A model generated the notes under the pieces. That model saw nothing but the letters and a program-made list of their open reading frames with translations. It was not told where the DNA came from and did not search any database. 64,000 bases of DNA from Brachypodium distachyon (Eukaryota > Streptophyta > Magnoliopsida > Poales > Poaceae), in the NCBI RefSeq assembly GCF_000005505.3, contig NC_016131.3, positions 26,651,001-26,715,000 of the forward strand. Direction: 5' to 3'. Each line of letters begins with the position of its first letter. The stretch's first letter is position 1. The position numbers and the translations under genes were made by a program. Positions 48,621 through 59,756 of the stretch are shown piece by piece.

Positions 48621-49352
48621 TATCTTAGATGCACAGGAGTAACATGCATGATGCATTGCACACTGGCAGCTGATGCCTTCTCACCCCGTGTCCCTGTCGC
48701 CAAATTGAGGCCATGCACGTTGCACATGCAGAGGGGCACATTTCTGCTGGCGTCATTCAGAGTTGAGATAAATTCATGTACAGGTAGATACATGTTTTGA
48801 TTTTTTGCGTGTAAGCATTTTACGGCACGGATAATGTCAGAGCGTTCTCTTGTAAAAGAAGAATATTCATTTTCTAGAACACGCTCGTCAGATTCACAGA
48901 AGGCAGCCAACACCTGGCCTTCTGTATGCTCTGTCTACATAGCACCACTGGATCCGTATGCTGTGAGAAAGGAAGCGCCGATACATTTCGTTCACAAACT
49001 TCTTTATAACTCGTCTAACAATCAAATAAGCAAACGTAAAACTCGCAGCTCAAGGAAATCATCATGGAGGATGCAAGTTAATCATGCTCCCAAGAGAGTA
49101 CAAGCAAGCAATTAGTGGCTAACATGAAACGGCAGAATGGTCACAAGTTTAACGAGTACAACCGGAAGGTACAGAATGAGCAGTTTCGAAATGGTAGGCC
49201 AGCTCTGGCCGTAACATAATCTACAAAGGAGAAATTTCGATAGTCAATCGAGGATTCAAATTGTCGGGAGAGCGAGATGGTGCCGTCGGTTTTCTGTTTG
49301 ATCCCGAATCCAGATGCTACACAAACTTCTACCGGGGAAGATTGATGAAGAA
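48621..49352. other. Intergenic DNA and 3' UTR of the U5-40K gene
   Basis: No gene recognised. The final 200 bases are probably the 3' UTR of the minus-strand gene. Confidence 0.45.
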
Positions 49353-50387
49353 CTACAGCTCCCCAAGATAAATCTGCTTGTCGCTGCCACAGGATCCGAT
49401 GATTGGCTCGGTGGGGTGGAAAGCGGTCTCGTTGACAGAACCGTTGTGCCCAGGAAGCTTGTACAGGATCCGCCTTGACGTCGTGTCCCAGATGTAGACC
49501 ATGCGATCGGCGCTCCCAGCAGTTACCTTGCGGTTGTCGGGCGACCAGCTGCACTTCAACAGGTTCTTCTCAAAGTTGTGCTGATGCCCTGTGAGGGTCT
49601 TGATGTTCCGGTTCTCTGGCGCGTAAGGGCGCAAATCCCAGATTTTGAGCTCATTGTCCATCGCGTTTGTGAGGAGGTAAGACCCATCAGGGCTAAGCTG
49701 CATTCCAGTTATCATGTCCTGATGTCCTTTGAGATGTTCTGTAACTTCATTCTTGCGAAGATCCCACCACTTGACGTCGTTGTCCAGCCCACCAGTGAAA
49801 ACCTTGTCTGCCGCCTCTGAGAAGCTCACAGCAGTAATCTGGTAATCGTCTGGAAGTGTTTGAATAGCCCCTCTTTGACGCAAGTCCCAGAGCTTTGCTG
49901 TACCGTCATCTGATCCACTCACAACAAGAGGTGGCCACTTCCGTGCCGGGCAACATGAATTGACAAATGATGAGTGTTCAGCCATCTTCTTAACCTGTTT
50001 ACCAGTTTCGACATCCCACACCCTCAGGGTCTTGTCAGGGCTTGCAGAGATTATCTGGGTTCCATCAGTGGTCCACTGAAGGTCAAGAATGGCATTCCTG
50101 TGCCCTCTCAGTACCATGTAGTTCTTACAGTCACCATGGACATACCACAAGAAGATATCCTTGTCATGGGAGCCTGATGCTACCACAGTTCCAGCAGGGT
50201 TGAACTTCATGCAGTAGACAGCGCTCTGGTGGCCTGTGAGTAGCATTATCGGCGCCTCCAGACTGGATGTTCGTTGCTTCCCACCAGGTCCAAGAGCTTG
50301 GTTAGGGTGTTGATGAAAGTTGCCCAGCTCCATTCCTGGCCTTGGGGCTGCCAGCGCCAGAGAATTGTTGCCCGGAGCAGAGAACAT
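49353..50387 (-). CDS. SNRNP40: U5 snRNP 40 kDa protein (WD40 repeat)
   Basis: A single coding exon of 344 residues, close to the Arabidopsis and human proteins (about 343 and 357). I chose the ATG at 50387 (MFSAPGNNSLALAAP) because the longer reading to 50483 crosses a good intron acceptor (TTCTTTGGCGCAG) 30 bases upstream, so that part is intron. Seven WD40 repeats run from LTGHQSAVYCMKFNPAGTVV to HNGSVNETAFHPTEPIIGSC, with GSHDKDIFLW, SPDKTLRVWD, SDDGTAKLWD, GLDNDVKWWD, AMDNELKIWD and SADRMVYIWD at the blade ends. The protein is a component of the U5 snRNP and binds PRP8 in the spliceosome. A 5' UTR intron is inferred; its first exon is probably near 51220-51420. Confidence 0.95.
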   Translation of the reverse strand: MFSAPGNNSLALAAPRPGMELGNFHQHPNQALGPGGKQRTSSLEAPIMLLTGHQSAVYCMKFNPAGTVVASGSHDKDIFLWYVHGDCKNYMVLRGHRNAILDLQWTTDGTQIISASPDKTLRVWDVETGKQVKKMAEHSSFVNSCCPARKWPPLVVSGSDDGTAKLWDLRQRGAIQTLPDDYQITAVSFSEAADKVFTGGLDNDVKWWDLRKNEVTEHLKGHQDMITGMQLSPDGSYLLTNAMDNELKIWDLRPYAPENRNIKTLTGHQHNFEKNLLKCSWSPDNRKVTAGSADRMVYIWDTTSRRILYKLPGHNGSVNETAFHPTEPIIGSCGSDKQIYLGEL

Positions 50388-51219
50388 CTTGAAGTCTGTA
50401 GTGAACTTCCAAGTTCCTGCGCCAAAGAAAGATATAAGATGACTGCAAAGAAATTGAACCTCTAAGCAATTGTACAAGCACATCCATGCAGAAACAAAAC
50501 AAACACAAAGGATGACAAATTCACAAGGTCTTCATTTTACAAACACATACAAAGTATCGTGCAGGGCCATGGCTAAATAACTAAAAATGGTTGTAATTAT
50601 GAGATTTACTTATAGTAGTGAAGTAACGTGTCTCAACACAGAGAAAAAAAAAGATTCATGGTGCCACTCAACAGCAATGGCAGAATAAGTAGACCAAATG
50701 TTGGGTGTCACTAGGTGAATTACTAAAAGAACAGCAGGAGCAGAATGGCTTCAGAGAAGCATCAAAAGATCTATCTCAAATTAGCCCTACGGGGGGCTGA
50801 TTCTAACACTAGACTCAAATCATGTGCAGCAACCTACAGACTAAGCTGCAAACAGTACTGCCGATACGGTGTAATGGAAGGCTGCAGCATCTGGATCACC
50901 CTAGTGATCTTGTCCTTGACGTTTCACATATACTACGGAGTAGTATTAACAAAAGCATCTACCAATAATTGCTCATACACGCAGATGGGGTCAAAAAGTC
51001 TATGCACAATTACAATTCAGCAACACAAGATTGAGGAGTTTTAGCATCAACGGTTCCGAGATATGCGTTCTAGCGGGTTTACACGAACAGGAGCAGCTGA
51101 TTCTACTGTTCCATCTAAGAGAACTGATCTACGGTCTTACAAATTTTGCACTCTCCTAGATAGGTTCCCCTATCTCGCCATCCATAAAACGAAGTAGCTA
51201 GAGAAGGTCGGACGGCCAT

Positions 51220-51420
51220 ACCCGGATGGAAGCCCTAGGCGCGCTGGTGCTAGCTGGCGAGGCACGAGGAACCAGTGCTGCTGCTCGGCGAAGACAGCGA
51301 AGTCGAGGCCGTGGATGCGCCGCGGGCGGCCGGGGAGGTCTCGCCGATCCGACCGGAGAGGGGGGAGGAGGAAGACGAGGGGCGGCGGCGCGGTTAGGTT
51401 GGTGCGCGTGGAGGATTCGG
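51220..51420 (-). promoter_or_regulatory. Probable first, non-coding exon of the U5-40K gene
   Basis: GC-rich leader-like sequence on the minus strand (CGGCCTCGACTTCGCTG, then GCGCCTAGGGCTTCC) precedes a donor-like GGTATGG. With the acceptor at about 50418 this would give an intron of about 0.8 kb. Only inference. Confidence 0.35.
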
Positions 51421-51853
51421 GCGGCGTCTAGTCGCCTTCGCCCCGGGCCGAGGGTGGACTTGGGCTGTTTTGTTGGGCTCCGCTTCGTAGATGGGTCAGA
51501 GTCAGCGGGCTTAAGTGGCCTTAGTCATTTTAGAATCTTGTCAGTCAAATATTTCTCCTGTACTGGAGTAATATCTACATCTACTCATAATAATAAAGGA
51601 AGGAACGCTTCCTTGATCTTCGTCCGTCTAGCCCATCGCCCCCGGCCGAGTCTCCAAACGCGCAACGAGGCAAAAAAAACCGAACCCTCTCGAAAAAACC
51701 CACCCTGGCCATGTAAAACCAACCACCAGCCTCTCTCTCCCCCCCCCTCTGCGCGTCGTCTCCCTACCCCGCCTCCATCCTGCGACCTCCTCCATGCCAG
51801 GCCGCCGGCGCCACCTCTCTCCTCCTCGCAAGCCGCCGCCGTCTCACTGATCT

Positions 51854-52246
51854 ATGGGATCTGCCTCCTACAACCGCCACTGTCTCCCTCCTCCGCTCGC
51901 CGCCCGGATCCGGCGAAGTCTGGCTAGGAGGAGGCGACGACCGGGTCGTCCCCGGATCCACCAATCCTGTCTTCCGGATCTTGCCTCGGCCAGCTGGGAG
52001 GCCGGGAACACACCGCAGGGCACGTCGCCACAAGGGCTCCTCCGCTGCCGCGGTGGAGGCGGTGAGACATGGTGGCGAGGAGGAGGCTTCGGCGTCGGAG
52101 GCGGTGACGTGAGGGCGTGCACGTACGAGGACGTGCAGGTCTTGTGGTCCATGCTCGACAACAAGACCAGAGAAGTCCTCCACGCCCCCGCCTCTTCCTC
52201 ACAATGGCCGCCCGCCATCACAGATCGGTACATACTGCTGCCATAG
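51854..52246 (+). CDS. Hypothetical ORF, possible captured gene fragment
   Basis: 130 residues, ATG to TAG, GC-rich, with a Gly-rich segment and then TYEDVQVLWSMLDNKT, which looks like a conserved protein segment. I do not recognise the family. It lies in the candidate Helitron, and may be a captured exon rather than a gene of its own. Confidence 0.25.
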   Translation: MGSASYNRHCLPPPLAARIRRSLARRRRRPGRPRIHQSCLPDLASASWEAGNTPQGTSPQGLLRCRGGGGETWWRGGGFGVGGGDVRACTYEDVQVLWSMLDNKTREVLHAPASSSQWPPAITDRYILLP

Positions 52247-52662
52247 GTCACATGACAACGTTGCAGCTAGAGCTTTCGATGGACTCTGCTGCACCTCCTG
52301 CAGATGCCGTACGTGAAGCCTTTTCGGTCAATTGATTTGCGAGTCTGAATCCCCGGCATAGACATTCCCTTGATTAGTTAAGCTAATTGATCGAGGGCTT
52401 GCGAGCTTGGAGAGATTAGATTGCCTCCACAGCATGAGGACATCTGACTCTTAAATCTTAATCGTTTTTGAGGTCCGTCTTTTTCTCTAGGTTTGCTTTT
52501 GCTGGTGTCATCTGTCATGTCACTCGATTAGAGTATGCATCGATCATCCGATCCGTCAATCAGTATATGGTTTCTCTCAAGACGTGAGACCATAATCCGT
52601 GCACCCGCTTTCTCTCTGTCCTAGCTACTCATCAGAGTAAATAAACCATTTAGCGATTATAT

Positions 52663-52788
52663 AGAAACATTCTCTCGTGTAAGAAAATCAACCAATGTTT
52701 CACAGTGAAATGTTTACAGTTGTTTCAGAATATGGGTGCGGTTTTCAGAAACATTCTCTCGTGTAAGAAAATCAACCAATGTTTCACT
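52663..52788. repeat. 41-bp direct repeat
   Basis: The 41-bp sequence starting AGAAACATTCTCTCGTGTAA occurs at about 52663-52703 and at about 52748-52788, identical by eye, 85 bp apart. Confidence 0.85.
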
Positions 52789-53422
52789 CATAAATTTGCC
52801 CAAATTTTAAGGTCGTCAGTCATCATTATTTTCTGAAAATGTTTACAGATGTTTCATAGCAAATAGTGATTAATTTCTGAGGACACTGATATTCTAAATT
52901 TGTTTTGCTTCTTTGCCACTGTCAGCGTATGTATGGTGTTCTTTGATGTCTTTACATTACATGCTTATGTGAGGAGACTAAGGAAGCACACCAGCCCCAC
53001 TCTCTACTACATTTATATTCTTTCCTTTTTTCAGTTTGAGTGGTGCAAGGTATACTCTGCATTGGACAGACGCCATGAGATGGCATTCTAAAAAATTATA
53101 ATAGGATGCATTGAGATTTGAATATTCTTGTTTGTAGACAAAAGATTTAGAATTTCCTCAAGCCTATTAAATTTTGTTTTCAACTGAATATTTTGAAAAA
53201 AAAATTGTATCAGGAATTCTTTTCACTTTTTAAGAGACAGGAGTTACCCATATACACTCACCATATGCATCTAGGGTGAAATTTTGACTTGTCAAACTCC
53301 ATCTCAATTAAGTCAAATTATGTTGTTGTCTTTTTACAGACATAAATTGTCATGTGCATTATTTTTACACGTGAAAACAAAAGAAATTAAGAGGCCGTGG
53401 CAACGCACCGGCATTGTACTAT

Positions 53423-54246
53423 TTTCCCTAAAAGTCAGTCAAATATTTAGTTTGATTGTCGATGGAGGAAAAAATTTACCAATTAAAAATACATATGCCT
53501 TTTGTTTTGGATATATAATTATTTTTACACGAGGCAACATGTTTGCAAAGTTTTGTTCTTGAAATGGATGTCTGCAAAGATTTATGTTCAAAGTAGTCCT
53601 AACACATGCATTTTGGATCAATTCCCAGGTGCGGTTTTACGAAACTTTTGATAATGTGGCTGTTCAAATTGTACTTGCCAAGGATGGCATTTCAAGGTTT
53701 TTTTGCCACTGCCGAGATGGCATTTCAACATTAAAAGAGTGGGTGTTAAGATCAGATGTGAGTTCCGTCTTGTATAAAGAATTTTTGAAACAAAAGTTAT
53801 GAATAATCGACACGTCATGGGTCTTGGTCTTATTTTTCGCACATGGAAAATCATCTACAAACCAATCCAGGAGGCTAACCCATAACGATTTTCACGGTTT
53901 CGGAGGTTAATCGTCCACTTTTTTGGATTATGAAATTTAATTAATCGGGTAAGCTAATTTCAGGACCAACAATAATCTTGTTTTCATCTCGTTACTCTTG
54001 TGCTAAGCTAATTTCAGGACCAATAATAATCTTGTTTTCATCTCGTTACTCTTGTGCTATTTGGTCATATGAGAACTCAGGTGCGCTGAGCGGGGTAACG
54101 CATTGGAAAGCCACTTTTTTTTCGAGAGGATGGCAAGCCACTATTTGGCAATACCAAAACTGAGAAGCTCTCAATTCATCCGTTAGCATGTCTGAAATTT
54201 GGTATAAAAAATTTGAGAACGAAATTTTGGAGTAAATTAAATTTGA
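53423..54246. other. AT-rich intergenic DNA
   Basis: No gene recognised. A 54-bp tandem duplication lies at 53951-54058 and is listed separately. Confidence 0.4.
53951..54058. repeat. Tandem duplication, 2 x 54 bp
   Basis: Units at 53951-54004 and 54005-54058, both starting AAGCTAATTTCAGGACCAA and ending TACTCTTGTGCT; they differ at one or two bases, so the duplication is recent. Confidence 0.9.
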
Positions 54247-54529
54247 CTGTAAACTAGTTGGCCCCAATTGATTGGCAAAGGTAGACGACCTGAGAAGTGA
54301 TGCCGAATTGGCATCAATCCAATCATCGTTCAAACCTACTGGCCCGGTGGTAACGATGAGACCTCCATCGGAGGCGACAAACTTTCAGAGCGCCACCAAC
54401 AGATCAACAGCAATCCCATGCCGCTATTCTGCATCCAAGACTGGAGTTGCCATGTTGAGCCACAAAGATGCCAGTTCTGTACTAGTTTTTCACCAGGAGA
54501 ATATGACAAAACAAGTTTATATAACTCGC

Positions 54530-54747
54530 TAATTCAAGGTCTACTCAGTACGACGATTTCACAGCAATTAGGCTGCCGACAATTTCTCGCAAACAGAACA
54601 AAGTTAACTGTTTTCACAAATAACTTTTCGAATAGGTCAATAAACATTGGGTGTCTACTGTAAGACAGCGCACTAGCGACTAGTCCCTTGCTCGATTGCT
54701 CTCAAAATGTTTGCGCCGTCTCCATGCTGGCCAGCCTCCAATCTGCG
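54530..54747 (-). other. Probable last, non-coding exon of SEC61G
   Basis: On the minus strand a strong acceptor (TGTTGCTGCGCAG) at about 54748 opens a 3'-UTR-like stretch beginning ATTGGAGGCTGGCCAGCATG. It would pair with the donor at 55971 next to the SEC61G stop codon, giving an intron of about 1.2 kb. The 3' end is not fixed. No transcript data. Confidence 0.45.
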
Positions 54748-55971
54748 CAGCAACAGAACAAGCTATTAGTTACAAGATTTAAGCTCAGATGAGAACAAAT
54801 TTTACACCAAGCCGCTATTTGGAAGAAAATTATTGATAAGTTTTCACGGCCAAGCCAAATTGGAAGTATAAATACTGAAACTTTACTATTGCACAAACAG
54901 GTCCTTGGGAGCATTTGCACTCTTCAAGGATGACACATCCATTGCATTTGCTTTTCTATTGCACAACAGATTGTCACATACTTAACATACTTAACATACC
55001 TATGCATTACTAGTCCATGATTTACATTCACAAGGCTTCAACTTATAGTTACAATACATCTAGGGATGCAAGCAGGCAACACACAAAGCCTGCATACAGG
55101 AACATTTAGAGTCTATCTAATGCAATTTCTCACTTCATCACCATTGCCTACTTGCATCCTTAAATACATGCAAGACTAATTCTGTTGATGGCAGACATTC
55201 TTGGAAGATGTAGCAAAAAGAGTTCAGCCCATGATTGCCATGTATGGTGAATTTTTAACTACGACACACTCATGATTCACCAATCATATAAATGACCATG
55301 CAATGTGCTAGCAGAGAGAAAACACTAAGAAAGAGGGCGCCTACAAGGATGTGCAGATCAGCTAATTACTGTCAGCATGACCTAGTAAGATCATGTTGTT
55401 ACAAACTGACATCAGGTTTCATCAACTGAAAGTCCAGTATTATAGGAAGAAATTGCCAGCACACATCACATCAACTACTCAAAGCAGCTGCTATTTCTAG
55501 CTGTTGAATCCAATATTCAATTCTACTTAATCTGTAGTAGGTACTCATATCAAACAGCAGAAAGATTTTAAATTTCTGACAAACAATTCACTACCAATTT
55601 CAATTTGTACTTGCACCTATCTGATGAATAAACAACTGCTCCATACTAAGTAAACAACTTGACAAGGCTCTTGTTACTCTTGATTGGTCACAAAGAATTC
55701 TCCTAACCAATTGGTGGGTTCATTTGCGAGGAAAATAAATAAATAAAAATATCCTAAAACCTCACCAACTACTCATTCTCAGATCGCATGGATCTACTAA
55801 AACCAACAAGTCCCAACTTCCAGATCACCCAATTTCGCACATAATCGAAAGAGTAAGGCACGCGCATACGCAGATCCGGCAGATCACGGCGCGCAACAAC
55901 CGGATCCAACCAAAGCCTGACTTTCAGAGGACCGCGCACGCAAGAGGGGGGATGAGATGAGCAGCGCATAC

Positions 55972-56295
55972 CTAGCCGGATCCGACGATGATGTTGTTGA
56001 TGGGGATGAAGATGAGCTTGACGAAGAAGCCGACGAAGCCCATGACGACGAACCCGATGGCCGTCCGCGCCGCCACCTTGGTGAACTCTGCGCGGAACGA
56101 GATCGCACCGAAACATCGTCAGATCTGGGCCGAATTGTAAAAAAAAAACGAAACCGGATCCGATCGAACGAGTAGGAGGCAGGCGTGTGCGAGTCTCTTA
56201 CCCTTGCGGTCGGGCTTGTGGCAGCGTTTGACGAGGCGGACGCTGTCCTTGGCGAACTCGCGGAGGGGGTCCACGACGGAGTCGACGGCGTCCAT
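55972..56295 (-). CDS. SEC61G: SEC61 gamma subunit of the ER translocon
   Basis: Two exons on the minus strand, 56295-56202 and 56087-55972, join in phase 1 to 69 residues, the standard length. The N-terminus [20 protein letters not shown], then [15 protein letters not shown] and the single membrane segment [20 protein letters not shown] with the tail NNIIVGSG are near-invariant in plants. It clamps SEC61 alpha in the channel that passes proteins into the ER. The stop codon TAG is followed directly by GTATGCGC, a donor: the second exon apparently ends exactly at the stop and the 3' UTR lies in a further exon. Confidence 0.97.
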
Positions 56296-56849
56296 GGCGA
56301 GATCCGGAGACGCGAGGGAAGAGGAGGAAGTCGACGGGAAGGGAGAATATGACGTCTTTGTGGGCCGAGTTTGTTTCGCGGATGGCTTGTTTTATAGTAG
56401 CCTGCCTTCGCCGTTTGCTTCTGTCTCATGTCTTGCTTTCTCAAACGATCCAAGTCTACGAGCGCTTGTTTTTTTTCTTGGACCTAACTATGCAGCGGCG
56501 TGCCCCACGTTGGCGTGGCCAGCGGCGCCTTGGCCCGCATGCCCGCGCGCTCGATCTGGTCTGTACCCCGCGCGGCCGCGCGCTCTCGCTCTCGCCCGCT
56601 CCACTTCGTTGGCTCACGTAGCTCACGCGCCCGCGCGGCCCAATATAGTCCAGTTGCTTCTGATTGCCTCACTGCCATCAACGAGATCAATGGGGAGAAA
56701 CAGCTGGGTATGCATGCCATGAGACCATATTAAGCGAACGGGGGATCACGTAGATTACGTCGACTAGCTACTTCTCACCCGACAATATTCGTATTCCTAT
56801 AAAAGTTTTAAGTTAATAAAGCTTCGGTCGTTTCTCTAACAAAATCAGA
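56296..56849. other. SEC61G promoter and flank
   Basis: The GC-rich stretch up to about 56450 probably holds the SEC61G leader and promoter. ORFs at 56204-56733 are overlaps without features. Confidence 0.45.
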
Positions 56850-57840
56850 CCCAACATCATGACAATTATGATCCAACATTATGGTAATTATGATCAGATA
56901 TTATGACAACTATGACCCAACATCATTGCAATATGACCAGACAACACGGCAACTATGACCTAATATTATGGCAACTATGAACAGACATCATGACAACTAT
57001 GACTCAACATCATAGCGAATATGATCTCACAACATGGCAGTTAGGATCAAATAACTTGGTCGTTAGGAGCAAAAAAACATGGCAATTGAACGATGGTAAA
57101 CAACATGACAACTAGGTCCAAATAATTTGGCTGCTAGAGACAAAAAACATGGCAAATTGAATCAAATAATCTAGTCGAACAAAAAACATGGCGATTCAAG
57201 GGTGGTAAACTACGTGCAACTAGGATCGAATTATCTAGTCGTTGTGGACAAAAAAAATTGGACTACCCAGCGGCGCGCCTCAGGTAGGCGCAGCCAGCGG
57301 CGTTTCACCGGCGTACGCTAACTCCCAACATTATTGCAATATGACCAGATATTATGATAACTATGATCCAACATCATTGCAATATGACCAGACAACACGG
57401 CAACTATGACCTAATATCATGACAACTATGAACAGACATCACGGCAACTATGACTCAACATCATGACGAATATGATCTCACAACATGGCAGTTAGGATCA
57501 AATAACTTGGTCACTAGAGAAAAAAACATGACAATTGTGTCGTGATAACAACGTAGCAGTTAGGATCAAATAACCTGTTCGTTAGGAGAAAAAAACATGA
57601 CAATTGAACGATGGTAAACAACATGACAACTAGGTGCTGCTAGAGACAAAAAACATGACAAATTGAATCAAATAATCTGGTCGTTGGGGACAAAAAACAT
57701 GACGATTCAACGGTGGTAAACAACATGCAACTAGGATGAAGTTATCTAGTCGCTATGGACAAAAAAAAATTGGACTACCCAGCGGCGCGCCTGAGCGAGG
57801 CGTAGCCAGCGGCGTTTCACCGGCGTACGCTAACTCCCGC
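56850..57840. repeat. Degenerate tandem repeat region, two copies of about 0.45-0.5 kb
   Basis: The block starting CATCATTGCAATATGACCAG at 56921 returns at 57372, and the end block GACTACCCAGCGGCGCGCCT at 57261 returns at 57773. Within each copy a short motif of the type (A)ACAACTATGACCCAACATCATGG recurs every 25-35 bases. There is no coding capacity. The copies may belong to an unclassified transposon. Confidence 0.8.
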
Positions 57841-58079
57841 GCGACGCCGGCCGCTCGCGCTTGCTCGCTGGCAGTTCACTGTGCAGCCCACACAAGACAC
57901 AAAGCCAGCAGCCCAATCCCAGTAACGCAAGTCCACCAACAATGTAACTCATTTAGCCCAGCAGCGTCATGTCTATTTTTCTAGGCTTTGGGTCCAATTT
58001 GCTTTAGCTTTTTTCCTACTAAATTGCATCTATTTTCTATCACATATAAATTTTGATTGAATCTAGTACTTGAAATTCA

Positions 58080-58400
58080 TCAATACATATAACTACCAGA
58101 TTATCTGCACCTAACTGTCAGGTCAAGTTCACCTAATTGCCGATTTAACTGTGCCTACTTTCCAGATTACCTAATTGATAGATCATCTGTGCCTACCTGC
58201 CATTTTGCCTACACATACTTGCCAGGTTAAGTTCACCTAATTACAGGTTTAACTATGTCTAATTGCCAGATTACCTGGATCTACCTGCCAGTTTAACTGC
58301 ACATACTTGCCAGATTACATTCACCTAATTGCCGGTTTAGCAGTGCTTACTTGCCGCATTAAGTGTGACTACTTGTCAAGTTAACTGCCCTATTTGCTGG
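58080..58400. repeat. Tandem array of a short ACTTGCCAGTTTA-type unit
   Basis: About a dozen degenerate units of the kind CTACTTGCCAGGTTAA or CACCTAATTGCCAGTTTAA, each about 25-30 bases, make up most of the stretch. Different from the repeat at 56850. Confidence 0.7.
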
Positions 58401-59392
58401 GCGTAACTAACATGAAAACTTGTAAACATAATTATCCGATGAACTAATCCATTTATTAACTTTTTTTTTGCCATGGCCTATTTCTAGACGGAGTGAGCAT
58501 TAGAGGCAGAAGTGTCCATGTTCATCTAACAAACAAATCAGGAATGTCCAGGTCACTAGCTAGATTTGATCGATCAGCGTACAGTGACGATGCATGTTTA
58601 TCTACTGTGCAAACTAATCAGCAAAAAACAAACGGACAAACAAATTGGCAGAGCCGCTCATTCCCTTCTTCCTCTCACGCTGAAGACAGATGCTGCGTTC
58701 TGCAGTTCAGATCCGCCCACACTCTCCGACCATCTGCGCCCGGCGTGGTCGGCGTGCCACCCACACTGCCTGCCATGGCCCTCGTGCTGCAAGACGTGCA
58801 GGGGGCGCCGGCACCACCATGGATCCCACGGCCGCCGGCGGCTGGAAGAGGGATGGAGGGAGTCCGATGCAGGCTGTAGCGGCACGGCAGCTCGGTCCCT
58901 CGCCTTTAGCTGTGCTGACGGCTCGGAGAGGCAGAGGAAGAGGGAGGGGGAGAGAGATCGGGGACGGAAAGAGTCGGATGGAGAGAAAGAGGTGCTCGGG
59001 CGACGGGAGAAGACGAACGGAATCGGGATTTCCCGAATCGTAAAGCGCCGCCACGGAAGACTACGTGGGGCACGTGCCCCACTAGATTAATCGTTTTTTC
59101 TTTTCCCCGACGATGTTGTTTGCGTGGAGTCTCTGTTGGTGATTAAATTTACAGAACTACTGAGAGTGCAGGGATGCGACGTTGCCAGTGAAAACTCACG
59201 TTCGGTGCAGACTATCCACGTAGGTTCATGATTCTAATTCTCTTTGATTAGCTAGAGGCCACGGTACGGTACAAGGAAAGCAAAGGCGATGTGCGCGTGC
59301 TCCAGCGGTGCTTCCAGCGCCGACCGTCCCGTCTCCGGTGGTTCATCTTCGGCTCGTTACAATGCTTGCCGTCGTTAAGTGGTCTTTTGTAT
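58401..59392. other. Intergenic DNA, no recognised gene
   Basis: Overlapping GC-rich ORFs at 58493-59090 in several frames carry no family motif. I see nothing I can name. Confidence 0.35.
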
Positions 59393-59471
59393 TATCTCCG
59401 TTTCTAAATACTTGTCATTAAATGATCTTTTGTATTAAAACCACAACAAGTATTTAGAAACGGAGCAAGTA
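59393..59471. mobile_element. Short MITE
   Basis: Ends TATCTCCGTTTCTAAATACT and AGTATTTAGAAACGGAGCAA are inverted repeats, with a small loop. Confidence 0.8.
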
Positions 59472-59756
59472 TTTTTTATTACTTTAGGATACGGTTGTTG
59501 ATCATTATTAACTCTTATTAATAAAGTTGATCCTCTTATTAATAGTTGATCCTCTACAAAAAAAAAGTTCATGATTCCAAGAAAATTATTTAAATTAGGC
59601 AAACGGTGTCCGGTTTGCATCCCTATCTCGAGATATCATGTTCATGATTCCAAGTTCCTGATGATACGTCGTTGAACTCAAAGTTATGTCAACAAATTGT
59701 AGGAGTAGCATGTGTGGAACAAAAAAGTCTTTTCATTTATGTTTTCTTAATTTGTT

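Larger units (their letters stand above)
51580..53422 (+). mobile_element. Candidate non-autonomous Helitron
   Basis: The left end TCTACTCATAATAATAAAGG resembles the TCTCTACTATTATTAAAG start of many grass Helitrons. The right end has a GC-rich hairpin (GCCGTGGCAACGCACCGGC, about 53394-53412) and then, after 6-10 bases, CTAT where CTRR would be expected. No helicase is present. The first half is GC-rich, like a captured gene fragment, the second half AT-rich. The end is not perfect, so I hold this at moderate confidence. Confidence 0.45.

Noticed and set aside
50388..50483. N-terminal extension of the U5-40K protein
   Set aside because: It would translate an intron: a good acceptor lies 30 bases before the ATG at 50387.
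51226..51927. 233-residue plus-strand ORF
   Set aside because: It spans the U5-40K promoter region and the edge of the Helitron candidate, is low in complexity, and has no motif.
55769..56116. Longer minus-strand ORFs over SEC61G
   Set aside because: They are other frames of the SEC61G exon and its intron.
58493..59090. GC-rich ORFs as genes
   Set aside because: Frames overlap on both strands without conserved features, start context or splice sites.
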